A stretch of 64,000 nucleotides of DNA from an uncultured Flavobacteriales bacterium. Its GTDB lineage: Bacteria; Bacteroidota; Bacteroidia; Flavobacteriales; Crocinitomicaceae. The notes beneath the pieces were generated by a model, which saw nothing but the letters and a program-made list of their open reading frames with translations, did no database searches and was not told where the DNA came from. The DNA is taken from contig CAMLIF010000006.1 in NCBI GenBank assembly GCA_946479985.1, forward strand, positions 1-64,000. Direction: 5' to 3'. The translations under genes were made by a program, and so were the position numbers. Below are positions 1-9,419 of this stretch, in pieces. The stretch's first letter is position 1. Every line of letters begins with the position of its first letter.

Positions 1-468
1 GTAATCGTAATGGGTAACGCGACGCAACGAAGCTTCAATTCCACCGATTAAAACGGGAACATCAGGATACAATTCCTTGAGGATCTTGGTATAAACCGTT
101 GTAGCATAATCCGGTCGAAAACCAGATTCACCGCCTGGCGTATACGCATCGGTAGAACGCAAACGTTTTCCTGCCGTGTAATGATTCACCATGGAATCCA
201 TACAACCTGCTGTAACTCCAAAGAAATATTTTGGTTTTCCGAATTTTTTAAAATCACGCAGATCATCGCGCCAGTTTGGCTGGGCAATAATACCGATCTT
301 AAACCCTTCGCTTTCAATAATTCGCGCAATAACCGCCGTTCCAAATGCCGGGTGGTCAACATAGGCATCTCCCGAAATCAGTATGACATCCAATTCATCC
401 CAACCTCTTTTTTCTACTTCCTTCATTGTGAGAGGAAGCCAATCCGTAATTGGACGTTCTTGCTGCAT
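1..468 (-). CDS. YgiQ-family radical SAM protein, N-terminal part (runs off the left edge)
   Basis: The minus strand is open from the ATG at 466-468 to the first base of the window, 156 codons. The translation opens [20 protein letters not shown] and continues with [19 protein letters not shown], later [16 protein letters not shown], then [17 protein letters not shown] and [18 protein letters not shown]. These match the N-terminal domain of the YgiQ (UPF0313) radical SAM family as I know it. The CxxxCxxC cluster motif of that family lies further downstream and so outside the window; the catalytic core cannot be checked. Substrate and reaction are unknown for the family. The gene is divergent from the lipoprotein gene at 567, leaving about 98 bases for both promoters. 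Confidence 0.85.
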   Translation of the reverse strand, partial: MQQERPITDWLPLTMKEVEKRGWDELDVILISGDAYVDHPAFGTAVIARIIESEGFKIGIIAQPNWRDDLRDFKKFGKPKYFFGVTAGCMDSMVNHYTAGKRLRSTDAYTPGGESGFRPDYATTVYTKILKELYPDVPVLIGGIEASLRRVTHYDY

Positions 469-566
469 GGCACAAAATTACGACGAAAAAAGTGAACGAA
501 TCAATATTTCTGGGGTGTTGAGCAGAAAATCGGGCTTTTGGAACAATTTTATACTACTTTAGAAGT

Positions 567-1520
567 ATGAATCATATCAGGCTGATTACTGCTTTACTTA
601 TCCTGCTGCTTGTGGCTTCATGTGGTGCGCGTAAAAAAACAAAGGCAGAACCGATCCGGGTAAAAGCAACACTCATTCATCCGTTTTTCTTCCAGGAAGA
701 GGTTTCGCAGCTGGTAAATTTTCCGTTCTGGTTCAATGATTCCATTATTCGCGCAAACAAAATCCAAACAATCAAACATATCATTTTCGGCAGCGCTTTA
801 GATTTAGATGATTCAAACGACAGAATTGAAGAACTCCCAAAAAAAACAGTGGTTTATTCTTTTAATGAACAGGGAAAAGTAACCGAAATACAACAAACCA
901 TCTTTTCAGAAGGAATTATCATTTCCAATCAGTCTTTTAAAGTAAAACAAACCCGAAATCCTGTTTTCAGTTACGTCATTCCCGCGGAAGAACATTTGGG
1001 AATGGACCATTCGCTGTTCATGCTGATTCCAATGAAACGAAAAGTGAACGTGCAGCAGTTTGATAATGAGGAATACAATGAACGCTACCACTTCATTGCA
1101 AACAAAAAGTATTTTGGTGCGTTATCAGTAGATTCTATCGCTCATCCCAAAACCAATGACTGGATCATTCTGGGCACGCCAACCCGCCCGACGAAAAAAT
1201 ACAAAGTCAAAAATACAGTGCGCGAATACCAGGTTTCCAATTACCGGTATTGGAACAGTAACTTCCCGAACCAAATTGAATCAGACGAATTCCCTTTTAT
1301 CCGGAGACGAACATTCTCATACAACAAAGGCATTTTCACAGGATATGTAGATTCTACTTTTATCGACAAGGAGTTCATAACTAAAATAAGTACAGTTATT
1401 TATTACGATAAAAAACAACTTCCTGTTCATGTGGAACACATTAAAACACACACAGAAGGAGACCAGTTTTTCAAGAAACAGGAACAATTCGAATACACGT
1501 ATTTTCAAAAAGAAGATTAA
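567..1520 (+). CDS. hypothetical lipoprotein
   Basis: A 317-residue protein with a hydrophobic N-terminus ending in the lipobox LVASC (Cys about residue 19), so it is probably exported and lipid-anchored. The mature part is rich in charged and aromatic residues, has no cysteine or repeat pattern I recognise, and ends in a basic and acidic tail. It reads like the globular lipoproteins of unknown function that are common in Flavobacteriales. It lies 117 bases before the giant repeat protein at 1638, on the same strand, and may share expression with it, though no terminator or strong promoter decides this. Function unknown. Confidence 0.7.
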   Translation: MNHIRLITALLILLLVASCGARKKTKAEPIRVKATLIHPFFFQEEVSQLVNFPFWFNDSIIRANKIQTIKHIIFGSALDLDDSNDRIEELPKKTVVYSFNEQGKVTEIQQTIFSEGIIISNQSFKVKQTRNPVFSYVIPAEEHLGMDHSLFMLIPMKRKVNVQQFDNEEYNERYHFIANKKYFGALSVDSIAHPKTNDWIILGTPTRPTKKYKVKNTVREYQVSNYRYWNSNFPNQIESDEFPFIRRRTFSYNKGIFTGYVDSTFIDKEFITKISTVIYYDKKQLPVHVEHIKTHTEGDQFFKKQEQFEYTYFQKED

Positions 1521-1637
1521 AATAATTATCACCGCTCACCGTTTAATCAAAACACCAACAATATTCAACCATTGACAATTTTTGTAACTATTTTTGTCGA
1601 TTAGATTTAAACCTTTATTGCATTAACATTTCACCGA

Positions 1638-4600
1638 ATGAAACAACTATTGCTAACATTTCTTACTGCTCTTTGTGCGTTTGTCTCAAACGGTCAGATA
1701 GAAACCACCATTATCGACGGGAAAACGTATTTTGTTTATCCATATCAGGAGGAAGTCACTTCACGTGAACGTTATTATACTCAGTATGCCGATAAAAAGG
1801 AAATCCTGATTCGTGATGATCAGAACAGAAAAGTGGTTTCTGTTGAATATGAAGATATTGAACACACTCCTACTCAGATCAAGAACGCGAAAAAAGCATC
1901 TAAAAATTTCATTGAACAACTGGAGAAAAATCCGGTAATGATGTATGATGAAAAAATGTCGCTGATGAAAGATATTACTCCGGCACTGGAGAAATTACCA
2001 GACGGAAACTATGTTCAGTACTATCGTGATGTTCCGTATATCAAAGACCGGGTTATTCGTTACAAAAACGATATTGTGGCGGGTTACTTCACCATTAAGA
2101 ATAATCAGTTGGAGGGTTCGGCAACCTGGTACTATGTGAATGGTAAAAAAATCAAAACCGGGAACTATTTGCTGGGAAGCAAACAAGGGCTCTGGTCGTT
2201 CTACGAATACGAAGAAAACTACGAACAATATTATGCCGACAAACAGGCTGCAGCTTTGAGAAAAGAAAGCACCATTGCAGTGAAAATGGTTTATGATACC
2301 CTTACCGAAAAAATGGAATTCCGAAACGGGATTCGCAACGGGAAATACTGCATGCTTTCAAACAGCGATACACTAACTTCGGGTCATTATGCCGACAACA
2401 AAGAATCAGGAAGCTGGAGAAAATTTGAGTACAAAACGGAAAAAACACTTGGGCAGGATAATAAATATTATGTCAGAACAACAGATCAGCTTTTTCTTCG
2501 CACTAAATACACGGTGAATCCCAACGGTGAATCGAGAGCGAAATCCGTAGTAATCAGAAGTAATCCAATTGCAAACGACTATCGTTATTCTTCTTACGAC
2601 TTGAACTACGGGTCGGGCACAAGAATCGAATATTATTTCAGAGACACTTCTATGAAGTATTCGAGCAGCAACAATTTCCCGGATTTCACTTCATTTATGA
2701 CATTTGCTATTCAGAAAGAAGAACTCGATCTTCCGGAAGAAGAATACCATAGTTTTGAAGGCGCTGAAGAAGAAGGCTATTACGGTTACTATGACGGTGA
2801 ATATGGTGGCGATTACGGCTATGGAGGTTATGAAGGATACGGCTATGGATATGACGATGAAGAAGGCGACAGCAAGGAAGAGGAGTATTCTGAAGATGAT
2901 ATTTTCAAATACCTCGACGGAAAGCGTTTTCTGATCAATAAACTGATCGACTCACTTGGTTACCATTACAATTATGAAGGTGAATTTGCCAATTATCATA
3001 CAAACGGACAATTGATGTACCGGATCTTTGTGAAAGACGGTAAAATCGTTGAAGAATCACCTGTGTATTTCGACAACGGGCAAATTGCGAATCAAATCAC
3101 TTTCCTCCCCGATTCAAACATCTATGTTCAGGAATTTTTTGACTACTACGGAAAATTGTATCACACATCCCGACACGACTCTACCGGACGTGGAATTGTC
3201 GTCAAGAAAGAAGTCTTCGACAATACTGTTTTGATCCGTGACAAAAAATACAATATCAACTGGGGACAGCCGACACTTGACTTTTCTGAATACAAAAAAT
3301 TAAAAAAAGGCATTGAATCGAGAGAATTGGTTTTTGAAAAGATCTGGAAAGAAGACTCAACAGTTGCCGCTCAGGGATTCTTCGATCCTACAAGCAGAGT
3401 GTATAATTATACGGAAACCTCACTTTCAAAAAAACCGTATTTAACTGAAAAAGCCACTTTCGATGAGGAATATCAATCTGTAACTGCAGAACTGAACCTG
3501 ACTTATAAAAACCTTCAACTAGACGTTCTTTCATCAGGAACCTACGAAGTCTGGGGACGTTTCATGGGCTCTCCGAAAGCAGATTCCACAATATCACCGC
3601 AAACACGCATCCTCAACTGGAGATATCTATACGAATATGATTCTGATCATACTATCTTGGTAAACGGGAAACCATTCAACGGAAAAATCTATGCCGAATC
3701 GGGAACCAAAAAATATGCGTTCAGCGCATCTGATAAAGCAATCAAATACTGCATGCCGACTACCAGAGCAGATCAGAAGGCGTTTTATAAAACAATGAAG
3801 CAGTATCACAAAGGCAAAACACCGGAGTTGTTAGACGCTTATGTCCCTGAATTCGGAGGCCATGGAAAAATTACGCAAACACCGTTAAGCTTACTTTACG
3901 GGTTATATGAGATCAAAAACGACTATGGAAGCGGTTCATATTCTTTAGACAATGCTTTCTACGATCTTTCGGAAGAAAGAGGATATGACGAAATGTACTA
4001 CGGCGACTACGATATGGAAGGTTACTACAACATGTCGAAGGCTGCGAAAAAACGTTCAAAAAGCACTTCAGTTACCGGACAATATTCTAACGGGAAAGAA
4101 GAAGGCGTTTGGTTAGTTAAAGATCAGTATGGCAAAACATTACGTGAATCTCATTTCGTAAATGGAGAATTATCCGGAGATTACAAACTATTTGCTGTGG
4201 AATATCCTCTTGAAAAACCGAATTTTAAACAGAAACGTAGAAACAGAAAAAATGAATTCTATGACTACGGAAGTTACAGTGAAGAAGATTATTACCGCAA
4301 CCGTATTCCTGAAGAATACCGCGATGCCAAACCAAAAAAGAAAACTTACTATACAAGTTCAGTAGGTCATTACAGCAATGGTTACCTCAATGGAGAAAAA
4401 GTAGCGTTAAACTGGCTTGGTGACACAATTTCATTGGAAACATACCTGGATGGTGTGCAGCAGGGAATTTCGTACCAAAGAAACAAACTGTTTTATTCTG
4501 AATCGTACTACGAAAATGGTGTTCAGGATGGCGTTACAAAAACCTGGCTTACACCAATCAATAAAGATTCTGTACTTCTTTTCGAATTGAACTTCCAAAA

Positions 4601-5666
4601 CGGAGCATTGCAGGGAGAATCTGTTGCTTACCATCACAACGGACGAATTGCCAAAAAAGGATTCTTCCTTTCCGGCCAGCCGATTGATGATTACGAGGCA
4701 TTCGATACGCTTGGAGTTCGCTACCAATATGTAAAATTCCAGTTCAATCAGCCGATCGAGGAAAAGATTTGGGAAGAAAACCAACTGAGTGTGCGCTACG
4801 AGTTCAAATGGGAAGATTCTGTGTATTTCAACGTGAAAGACATCACAAACTCATCCAGTATCGATCGTTTGATCAATTCAATCGGATTTGATGATGGTTC
4901 AATGCGTTCACCTTACTACGGCCGTCCAAGTGTGCTGGACAAAACAGGAGTAGATTACAAAATGACCAAATATTACCCGAACGATACAATAGCCCGTACA
5001 GGTCAGATTATAAAAGGAAAGAAAACCGGAATCTGGAACTATTACAATTACGATGGTTTAAAATTAATGACCGTTGATTACTTCGATTCGATCCTGCAAG
5101 TGAATGACACGCTCAAATTCAAATCGAAAGGAATTCTGACTTATGTAGACGCAAAAGGGAAAGAACTGAGCAAAAGCTGGATCATTGAAAAATTCGAGAA
5201 ATACGATTGTGCACATACAGATCACAACGAAGAGCGAATGCTTTACTGCTTCTGGCAGGTAGATACCAATCAGCACCGTATTGACGGATATACCAAAAAC
5301 TATTACGACAACGGATCTATCCAAAACGAAGGAATGGTGAAAAACGGTTTACCGGTCGGAATCTGGAAAATGTATGATGTTGACGGACATCTGAGCCAAG
5401 TAGGAACTTACAACAATGGTAAACGTGACGGACGCTGGCTGAGTGGAGATTTAGGCGATGTGAAAAACATGAGTGAAATCTGTTTGAACCCGAACCTTCA
5501 AAATCTCGATGAAATCCTGAATTACCAGGAAAAATTATTAGACATCTCCGTAATCTATTACAACAACGGGAAAGAAATTCGTCGTGAGTACTACGGTATC
5601 AACAAAAACAACGGGAAAGCACCCGAAGGATACGGAAATGAATACGAAATGGATTACAGATATTAA
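1638..5666 (+). CDS. giant secreted YwqK/MORN-like repeat protein
   Basis: A 1342-residue protein with a signal peptide (cleavage likely after about residue 20, FVSNGQ). Scattered through the chain are units of the form YYxNGKxxxxGxYxxGxKxGxWxxY, for example near residues 163-195 (WYYVNGKKIKTGNY, then KQGLWSFY), 460-490, 810-845, 1110-1130 and 1215-1270 (NNGKRDGRW). These are the MORN-like repeats of the protein family annotated as YwqK antitoxins; the antitoxin name is historical and says little here. Residues about 375-421 form an acidic Gly/Tyr-rich low-complexity segment. No C-terminal T9SS sorting domain is seen, so it may be periplasmic or exported by another route. A strong terminator follows at 5690. 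Molecular role unknown. Confidence 0.75.
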   Translation: MKQLLLTFLTALCAFVSNGQIETTIIDGKTYFVYPYQEEVTSRERYYTQYADKKEILIRDDQNRKVVSVEYEDIEHTPTQIKNAKKASKNFIEQLEKNPVMMYDEKMSLMKDITPALEKLPDGNYVQYYRDVPYIKDRVIRYKNDIVAGYFTIKNNQLEGSATWYYVNGKKIKTGNYLLGSKQGLWSFYEYEENYEQYYADKQAAALRKESTIAVKMVYDTLTEKMEFRNGIRNGKYCMLSNSDTLTSGHYADNKESGSWRKFEYKTEKTLGQDNKYYVRTTDQLFLRTKYTVNPNGESRAKSVVIRSNPIANDYRYSSYDLNYGSGTRIEYYFRDTSMKYSSSNNFPDFTSFMTFAIQKEELDLPEEEYHSFEGAEEEGYYGYYDGEYGGDYGYGGYEGYGYGYDDEEGDSKEEEYSEDDIFKYLDGKRFLINKLIDSLGYHYNYEGEFANYHTNGQLMYRIFVKDGKIVEESPVYFDNGQIANQITFLPDSNIYVQEFFDYYGKLYHTSRHDSTGRGIVVKKEVFDNTVLIRDKKYNINWGQPTLDFSEYKKLKKGIESRELVFEKIWKEDSTVAAQGFFDPTSRVYNYTETSLSKKPYLTEKATFDEEYQSVTAELNLTYKNLQLDVLSSGTYEVWGRFMGSPKADSTISPQTRILNWRYLYEYDSDHTILVNGKPFNGKIYAESGTKKYAFSASDKAIKYCMPTTRADQKAFYKTMKQYHKGKTPELLDAYVPEFGGHGKITQTPLSLLYGLYEIKNDYGSGSYSLDNAFYDLSEERGYDEMYYGDYDMEGYYNMSKAAKKRSKSTSVTGQYSNGKEEGVWLVKDQYGKTLRESHFVNGELSGDYKLFAVEYPLEKPNFKQKRRNRKNEFYDYGSYSEEDYYRNRIPEEYRDAKPKKKTYYTSSVGHYSNGYLNGEKVALNWLGDTISLETYLDGVQQGISYQRNKLFYSESYYENGVQDGVTKTWLTPINKDSVLLFELNFQNGALQGESVAYHHNGRIAKKGFFLSGQPIDDYEAFDTLGVRYQYVKFQFNQPIEEKIWEENQLSVRYEFKWEDSVYFNVKDITNSSSIDRLINSIGFDDGSMRSPYYGRPSVLDKTGVDYKMTKYYPNDTIARTGQIIKGKKTGIWNYYNYDGLKLMTVDYFDSILQVNDTLKFKSKGILTYVDAKGKELSKSWIIEKFEKYDCAHTDHNEERMLYCFWQVDTNQHRIDGYTKNYYDNGSIQNEGMVKNGLPVGIWKMYDVDGHLSQVGTYNNGKRDGRWLSGDLGDVKNMSEICLNPNLQNLDEILNYQEKLLDISVIYYNNGKEIRREYYGINKNNGKAPEGYGNEYEMDYRY

Positions 5667-5689
5667 TATATCCTCGAAATAATTATACT

Positions 5690-5720
5690 AAAGACTCGTC
5701 ATAAGACGAGTCTTTTTTTT
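5690..5720 (+). terminator. rho-independent terminator
   Basis: Stem AAAGACTCGTC (5690-5700), loop ATAA, stem GACGAGTCTTT (5705-5715), followed by a run of T. The arms pair perfectly. It closes the 1638-5666 gene. Confidence 0.9.
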
Positions 5721-5881
5721 CCCTGGAATACCAAATTTCTCCAACAGCATATAAGTTCGTGTTAAATTCATTCGCGCATTCACTGCTTTATATACAAACA
5801 TTCATTCTTTGAAGGTTTTTATATCTCCATTCAGTATTGGTGAATATATTTTTACCTTTACTCCTCATTAATTTTATTCTT

Positions 5882-7291
5882 ATGAAATTCAATACATCCG
5901 TTGAATTCGACCAGCAAGAGTGCCTCGTTGTACTTGCCGGAAAAACTGTTGCAAAGCAGCTCGATTCACATCCCAAATTATCAGGAGCCATTCAAAAAGA
6001 ATTGGATGCTTTTAATAAAAATGAGGAAGAAGCCTTCCGTTATCTGTCGTTAGGCGGAAAGCATTACTTCTTCGTTCAATTTGAAAAAGACGCAGAAAAG
6101 TACCGCATAGCCGGACACAAGGTTCGGGCAGCGCTGCCAAAAACAGTAAAAAATATTCTTATCAGTGGAAACAAAGACAACAGTTTCTATTTCGCAGAAG
6201 GATTCGCACTTTCCAATTACCAATTCCTGAAATACAGAAAAGAAGCCGAAAAAGAGAAATTCGCATTATCTCAGATTGACTTTTCAGAAAAGATTTCGAA
6301 GGATGCTGTTCAGGAACTTCAGGCTACTTTGAAAGCTGTTTACTGGGCAAGAACCATGGTGAATGAACCTGTTTCTTACCTGAACGCAGAGAAATTTGCC
6401 GAAGAAATGGAAACAATCGGGAAAGAAGCCGGATTGGAAGTCACTGTTTTGCACAAAGCAAAAATTGAAGCCCTGAAAATGGGTGGACTTCTGGCTGTAA
6501 ACAAAGGTTCCGTTGATCCGCCAACATTCACTATTATTGAACATAAACCAAAAAAGGCGGTAAACAAAAAACCGGTGATTTTAGTTGGAAAAGGAGTGGT
6601 TTATGATACAGGTGGTTTAAGCCTGAAACCAACTGCAGGTTCAATGGATTCCATGAAATGCGATATGGCAGGCGCAGCAATGATGGCCGGAACAATGATC
6701 GCATTAGCAGAAATGAACATTCCCGTACACGTTATCGCATTAATTCCGGCAACTGATAACAGACCAGGTTTAAATGCTTACGCTCCGGGAGACATCATTA
6801 CAATGTACAACGGTACAACTGTTGAAGTGCTTAATACAGATGCAGAAGGACGAATGATCCTGGCTGATGCACTTTCTTATGCAGATAAATTTAATCCTTC
6901 ATTGGTAATTGATTCGGCAACATTAACAGGTGCGGCAGTTCGGGCAATCGGGCAAAAAGCCTCTTGTGTGATGGGAAATGCGGACCAGAAAATTTTCGAT
7001 CAGTTGATTGAAGCCGGAAATGCAACCTACGAACGTACAGTACAGCTGCCATTCTGGGATGATTATTTCGAAGAAATGAAATCTAAAATTGCCGATCTGA
7101 ACAACCTGGGCGGTGGAATGGCAGGAATGATTACAGCAGGAAAATTCCTGGAATATTTTGTGAAAGCTCCTTACATTCATTTCGATATTGCCGGTCCGGC
7201 TTACCTGGAAAAACCACAGGACTATCGTGGATTAGGCGGAACCGGAACTGGTATCCGTCAATTGATTTACTTCTTTAAAAACTGGAAATAA
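5882..7291 (+). CDS. pepA: M17-family leucyl aminopeptidase
   Basis: Cytosolic di-metal aminopeptidase of family M17, 469 residues, normal length. The signature NTDAEGRMILADAL begins at residue 318. The metal/substrate segment VGKGVVYDTGGLSLKP begins at 235, giving the expected Lys237 and Asp242, and SMDSMKCDMAGAAMM follows. A longer reading is open from a TTG at 5837, but it would add an unrelated hydrophobic stretch; the ATG at 5882 starts with the family-like MKFNTSVEFDQQECLVV and is preferred. The gene ends TAATG, its stop overlapping the pdxA start by one base, so the two are almost certainly co-transcribed and translationally coupled. Role: release of N-terminal residues from peptides in protein turnover. 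Exact substrate preference cannot be read from sequence. Confidence 0.93.
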   Translation: MKFNTSVEFDQQECLVVLAGKTVAKQLDSHPKLSGAIQKELDAFNKNEEEAFRYLSLGGKHYFFVQFEKDAEKYRIAGHKVRAALPKTVKNILISGNKDNSFYFAEGFALSNYQFLKYRKEAEKEKFALSQIDFSEKISKDAVQELQATLKAVYWARTMVNEPVSYLNAEKFAEEMETIGKEAGLEVTVLHKAKIEALKMGGLLAVNKGSVDPPTFTIIEHKPKKAVNKKPVILVGKGVVYDTGGLSLKPTAGSMDSMKCDMAGAAMMAGTMIALAEMNIPVHVIALIPATDNRPGLNAYAPGDIITMYNGTTVEVLNTDAEGRMILADALSYADKFNPSLVIDSATLTGAAVRAIGQKASCVMGNADQKIFDQLIEAGNATYERTVQLPFWDDYFEEMKSKIADLNNLGGGMAGMITAGKFLEYFVKAPYIHFDIAGPAYLEKPQDYRGLGGTGTGIRQLIYFFKNWK

Positions 7292-8412
7292 TGGATCAGG
7301 AAAAAGTAAAAAATATAAAGGACGATGTGGCCGGAATACCTGTTCGTGTTGGGATTTCTGTTGGAGACATTAACGGAATTGGTCCGGAGGTAATTATCAA
7401 AGCATTGAGCGATAACCGCATTCTGATTGATTGTACGCCTATTATTTACGCATCAACAAAGACCTTTTCGTACCATAAGAAATTAATGAACGATCCGGAA
7501 TTCAATTACCAAACCTGCAAAGGAGCTTTAGAAGCACAACCGCGCAAGATCAATATGGTGAATGTCTGGAACGACGAAATGGTTTTCGACATTGGAAAAG
7601 GAACCGAAACCTCAGGGAAATATGCTTTCCTTTCTTTGGAAAAAGCCACCGAAGATCTTGCATCCGGAAAAATAGATGTTTTGGTTACAGCGCCCATTTC
7701 CAAAGAAGCCATTGGAAAAGCAGGATTCAAATTTCCGGGACATACCGAATTTTTAGCAGACCAGGCTGGAATGGAAGAAGCATTGATGATGATGGTAAGC
7801 CACGAATTACGTGTTGCTTTGGTCACTTCTCATGTTGCCTTGAAAGAAGTTCCTACCACATTAACAAAAGAGAAAATTCTCGCAAAGATCAAAGCGCTTG
7901 ACTCATCCTTAAGAAAGGACTTCGGAATTCAGCGACCAAAAATTGCTGTTTTCGGATTAAATCCGCATGCCAGCGAAAACGGAAAAATGGGTACTGAAGA
8001 ACAGGAAATCATTTCCCCGGCAATAAATGCGGCCAAAAGCGAAGATATTTTTGCGAGCGGCCCCTACCCGGCAGATGGCTTTTTCGGCTCTCCGAATCGT
8101 TCCAATTTCGATGCAGTTCTTGCCATGTACCACGATCAGGGATTAGCCGCATTTAAAGCATTGGCTTTTGAAGAAGGAGTGAATTATACAGCAGGCCTTC
8201 CAATTGTTAGAACATCTCCCGATCACGGTACAGCCTTCGATATCGCCGGAAAGAACCTCGCAAATGCACAATCCATGCGCAGCGCAATTTACCTTGCAAT
8301 TGACACTTTCAGAACCCGGAAATTCATGAAAGAAATTGCTTTGAATCCGCTAAAAGCGCAAGAAAACACATCCAGACATCACCGGAATTCAGACCGGGAA
8401 AGAATTGAATAA
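7291..8412 (+). CDS. pdxA: 4-hydroxythreonine-4-phosphate dehydrogenase
   Basis: PdxA oxidises 4-phosphohydroxy-L-threonine with NAD in the DXP-dependent pyridoxal phosphate pathway. Visible family features: GISVGDINGIGPEVIIKAL near residue 23, VTAPISKEAIGKAGFKFPGHTEF near 130-150 (including the metal-site His), HASENG and the stretch AMYHDQGLAAFKAL, followed by RTSPDHGTAFDIAGK. At 373 residues it is slightly longer than typical, with a 15-20 residue basic tail at the C-terminus that looks non-conserved. The ATG overlaps the stop of the aminopeptidase gene by one base (TAATG). No obvious strong terminator follows. Confidence 0.95.
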   Translation: MDQEKVKNIKDDVAGIPVRVGISVGDINGIGPEVIIKALSDNRILIDCTPIIYASTKTFSYHKKLMNDPEFNYQTCKGALEAQPRKINMVNVWNDEMVFDIGKGTETSGKYAFLSLEKATEDLASGKIDVLVTAPISKEAIGKAGFKFPGHTEFLADQAGMEEALMMMVSHELRVALVTSHVALKEVPTTLTKEKILAKIKALDSSLRKDFGIQRPKIAVFGLNPHASENGKMGTEEQEIISPAINAAKSEDIFASGPYPADGFFGSPNRSNFDAVLAMYHDQGLAAFKALAFEEGVNYTAGLPIVRTSPDHGTAFDIAGKNLANAQSMRSAIYLAIDTFRTRKFMKEIALNPLKAQENTSRHHRNSDRERIE

Positions 8413-8478
8413 TTGAGCCGAAACGAAAAGCTTTTCAGATTTTTCGTCCTGATAGGTAGTGTTTCGTTTTATTTTTAC

Positions 8479-8486
8479 TAATTTTG
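8479..8486 (+). promoter_or_regulatory. Bacteroidota-type -7 box
   Basis: TAATTTTG matches TAnnTTTG exactly and ends 18 bases before the GTG start at 8505. No TTG-type -33 element is visible at the usual distance. It supports an independent promoter for the DUF177-rpmF-plsX-fabH cluster. Confidence 0.5.
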
Positions 8487-8504
8487 TCCTCCAATTTTTG
8501 TGTT

Positions 8505-9164
8505 GTGAAAAAACCAAACAGTGCATACCATGTTCGCCTTAGTAGCATGAAACTAGGGTTGCATGAGTTTGATTTCGAACTTGACAAAACGTTCTTTGAA
8601 TTGATTGACCAGTCGCTCATAGAAGCTGGTGATGTACAGGTAAAACTGAAATGGGAAAGAAAAGACACCATGATGGTAGCTTTTTTCGATCTGGAAGGAA
8701 CTGTATTTACAGCTTGCGACAGATGTAACGATCCGATAGCTGTTCCGATTGAAGGTCACTACAAGTTGGTCTACAAATTTGGTACAGATGAGTCAGACGA
8801 TGAAAACTTAATTGTTTTACATCCTGAGACCATTGAGATCGATATGACAGACCAGCTGTATGAATTTGCAGTTGTTTCATTACCGAATCGTATTGTTCAC
8901 CCACCGGGAGAATGTAACGAAGAGATGATGAATCTGTACGGAACTTACATCGTAAACGCAAATGAGCCGGAACCATTAGATCCAGATGAATTTGATGATG
9001 ACGAAGACTGGGACGAAGAAGACGAAGAATGGTTGAGAAATCAACTGGGAGACGACGATGACGAGGATGAAGAGGAAGACGGTGATGATGACGACGATGA
9101 CGACATTGACCCGAATAAACCAATAGATCCGCGTTGGTCGGTACTCGAAACTTTAAAGAAATAA
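8505..9164 (+). CDS. DUF177 (YceD-like) protein
   Basis: 219 residues, member of the DUF177/YceD family that almost always precedes rpmF; members have been linked to 23S rRNA/large-subunit metabolism. The N-terminal region LKLG/MKLGLHEFDFELDKTFFELI matches Bacteroidota homologues, and CDRCNDPI (one CxxC pair) fits the family's Cys pair. The last 60 residues are an extremely acidic Asp/Glu tail, ending in a short DPRWSVLETLKK motif typical of the Bacteroidota form. The open frame begins at a TTG (8484), but that codon overlaps the -7 box; the GTG at 8505 gives a family-like start (VKKPNSAYHVRL) and is chosen. ATG at 8547 is a less likely alternative. Confidence 0.85.
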   Translation: MKKPNSAYHVRLSSMKLGLHEFDFELDKTFFELIDQSLIEAGDVQVKLKWERKDTMMVAFFDLEGTVFTACDRCNDPIAVPIEGHYKLVYKFGTDESDDENLIVLHPETIEIDMTDQLYEFAVVSLPNRIVHPPGECNEEMMNLYGTYIVNANEPEPLDPDEFDDDEDWDEEDEEWLRNQLGDDDDEDEEEDGDDDDDDDIDPNKPIDPRWSVLETLKK

Positions 9165-9166
9165 AC

Positions 9167-9180
9167 TCCGGTAGTCCGGA
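9167..9180 (+). other. small hairpin between yceD and rpmF
   Basis: TCCGG-TAGT-CCGGA in the 34-base gap before rpmF, without a T-tract. It could act in mRNA processing or in feedback on L32 synthesis; this is a guess from position only. Confidence 0.3.
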
Positions 9181-9198
9181 AAACTAATAATAAGTAAA

Positions 9199-9390
9199 AT
9201 GGCACATCCAAAACGCAAAATCGGTAAAACGCGTCGCGACAAGAGAAGAACTCACATCAAAGCTGAAGCGAAAAACATTGCTACTTGTCCAACAACAGGT
9301 CAACCGCATTTGTTTCACCACGCTCATTGGCATGAAGGTAAGTTGTACTACAAAGGCCGTGTAGTAGCTGAGAAAGAAGTAGCGATTTAA
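9199..9390 (+). CDS. rpmF: 50S ribosomal protein L32
   Basis: 63-residue basic protein starting [19 protein letters not shown], the standard bacterial L32 N-terminus. Only one cysteine is present ([17 protein letters not shown]), so this is the zinc-free C-minus form rather than the four-cysteine zinc-ribbon form. It sits in the usual order DUF177-rpmF-plsX-fabH, linking ribosome and membrane-lipid synthesis. Confidence 0.97.
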   Translation: MAHPKRKIGKTRRDKRRTHIKAEAKNIATCPTTGQPHLFHHAHWHEGKLYYKGRVVAEKEVAI

Positions 9391-9419
9391 TTCGCCTTAA
9401 CGCACAATAATTCCTGCTG

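Noticed and set aside
181..495. Plus-strand 104-codon reading frame at the left edge
   Set aside because: Antisense shadow of the YgiQ-type gene, whose minus-strand translation matches a known family.
1572..1596. Possible promoter TTG ... TATTTTTG before the giant repeat gene
   Set aside because: The -7 box is an exact match but the spacing to TTG (14 bases) is too short; not listed as a feature.
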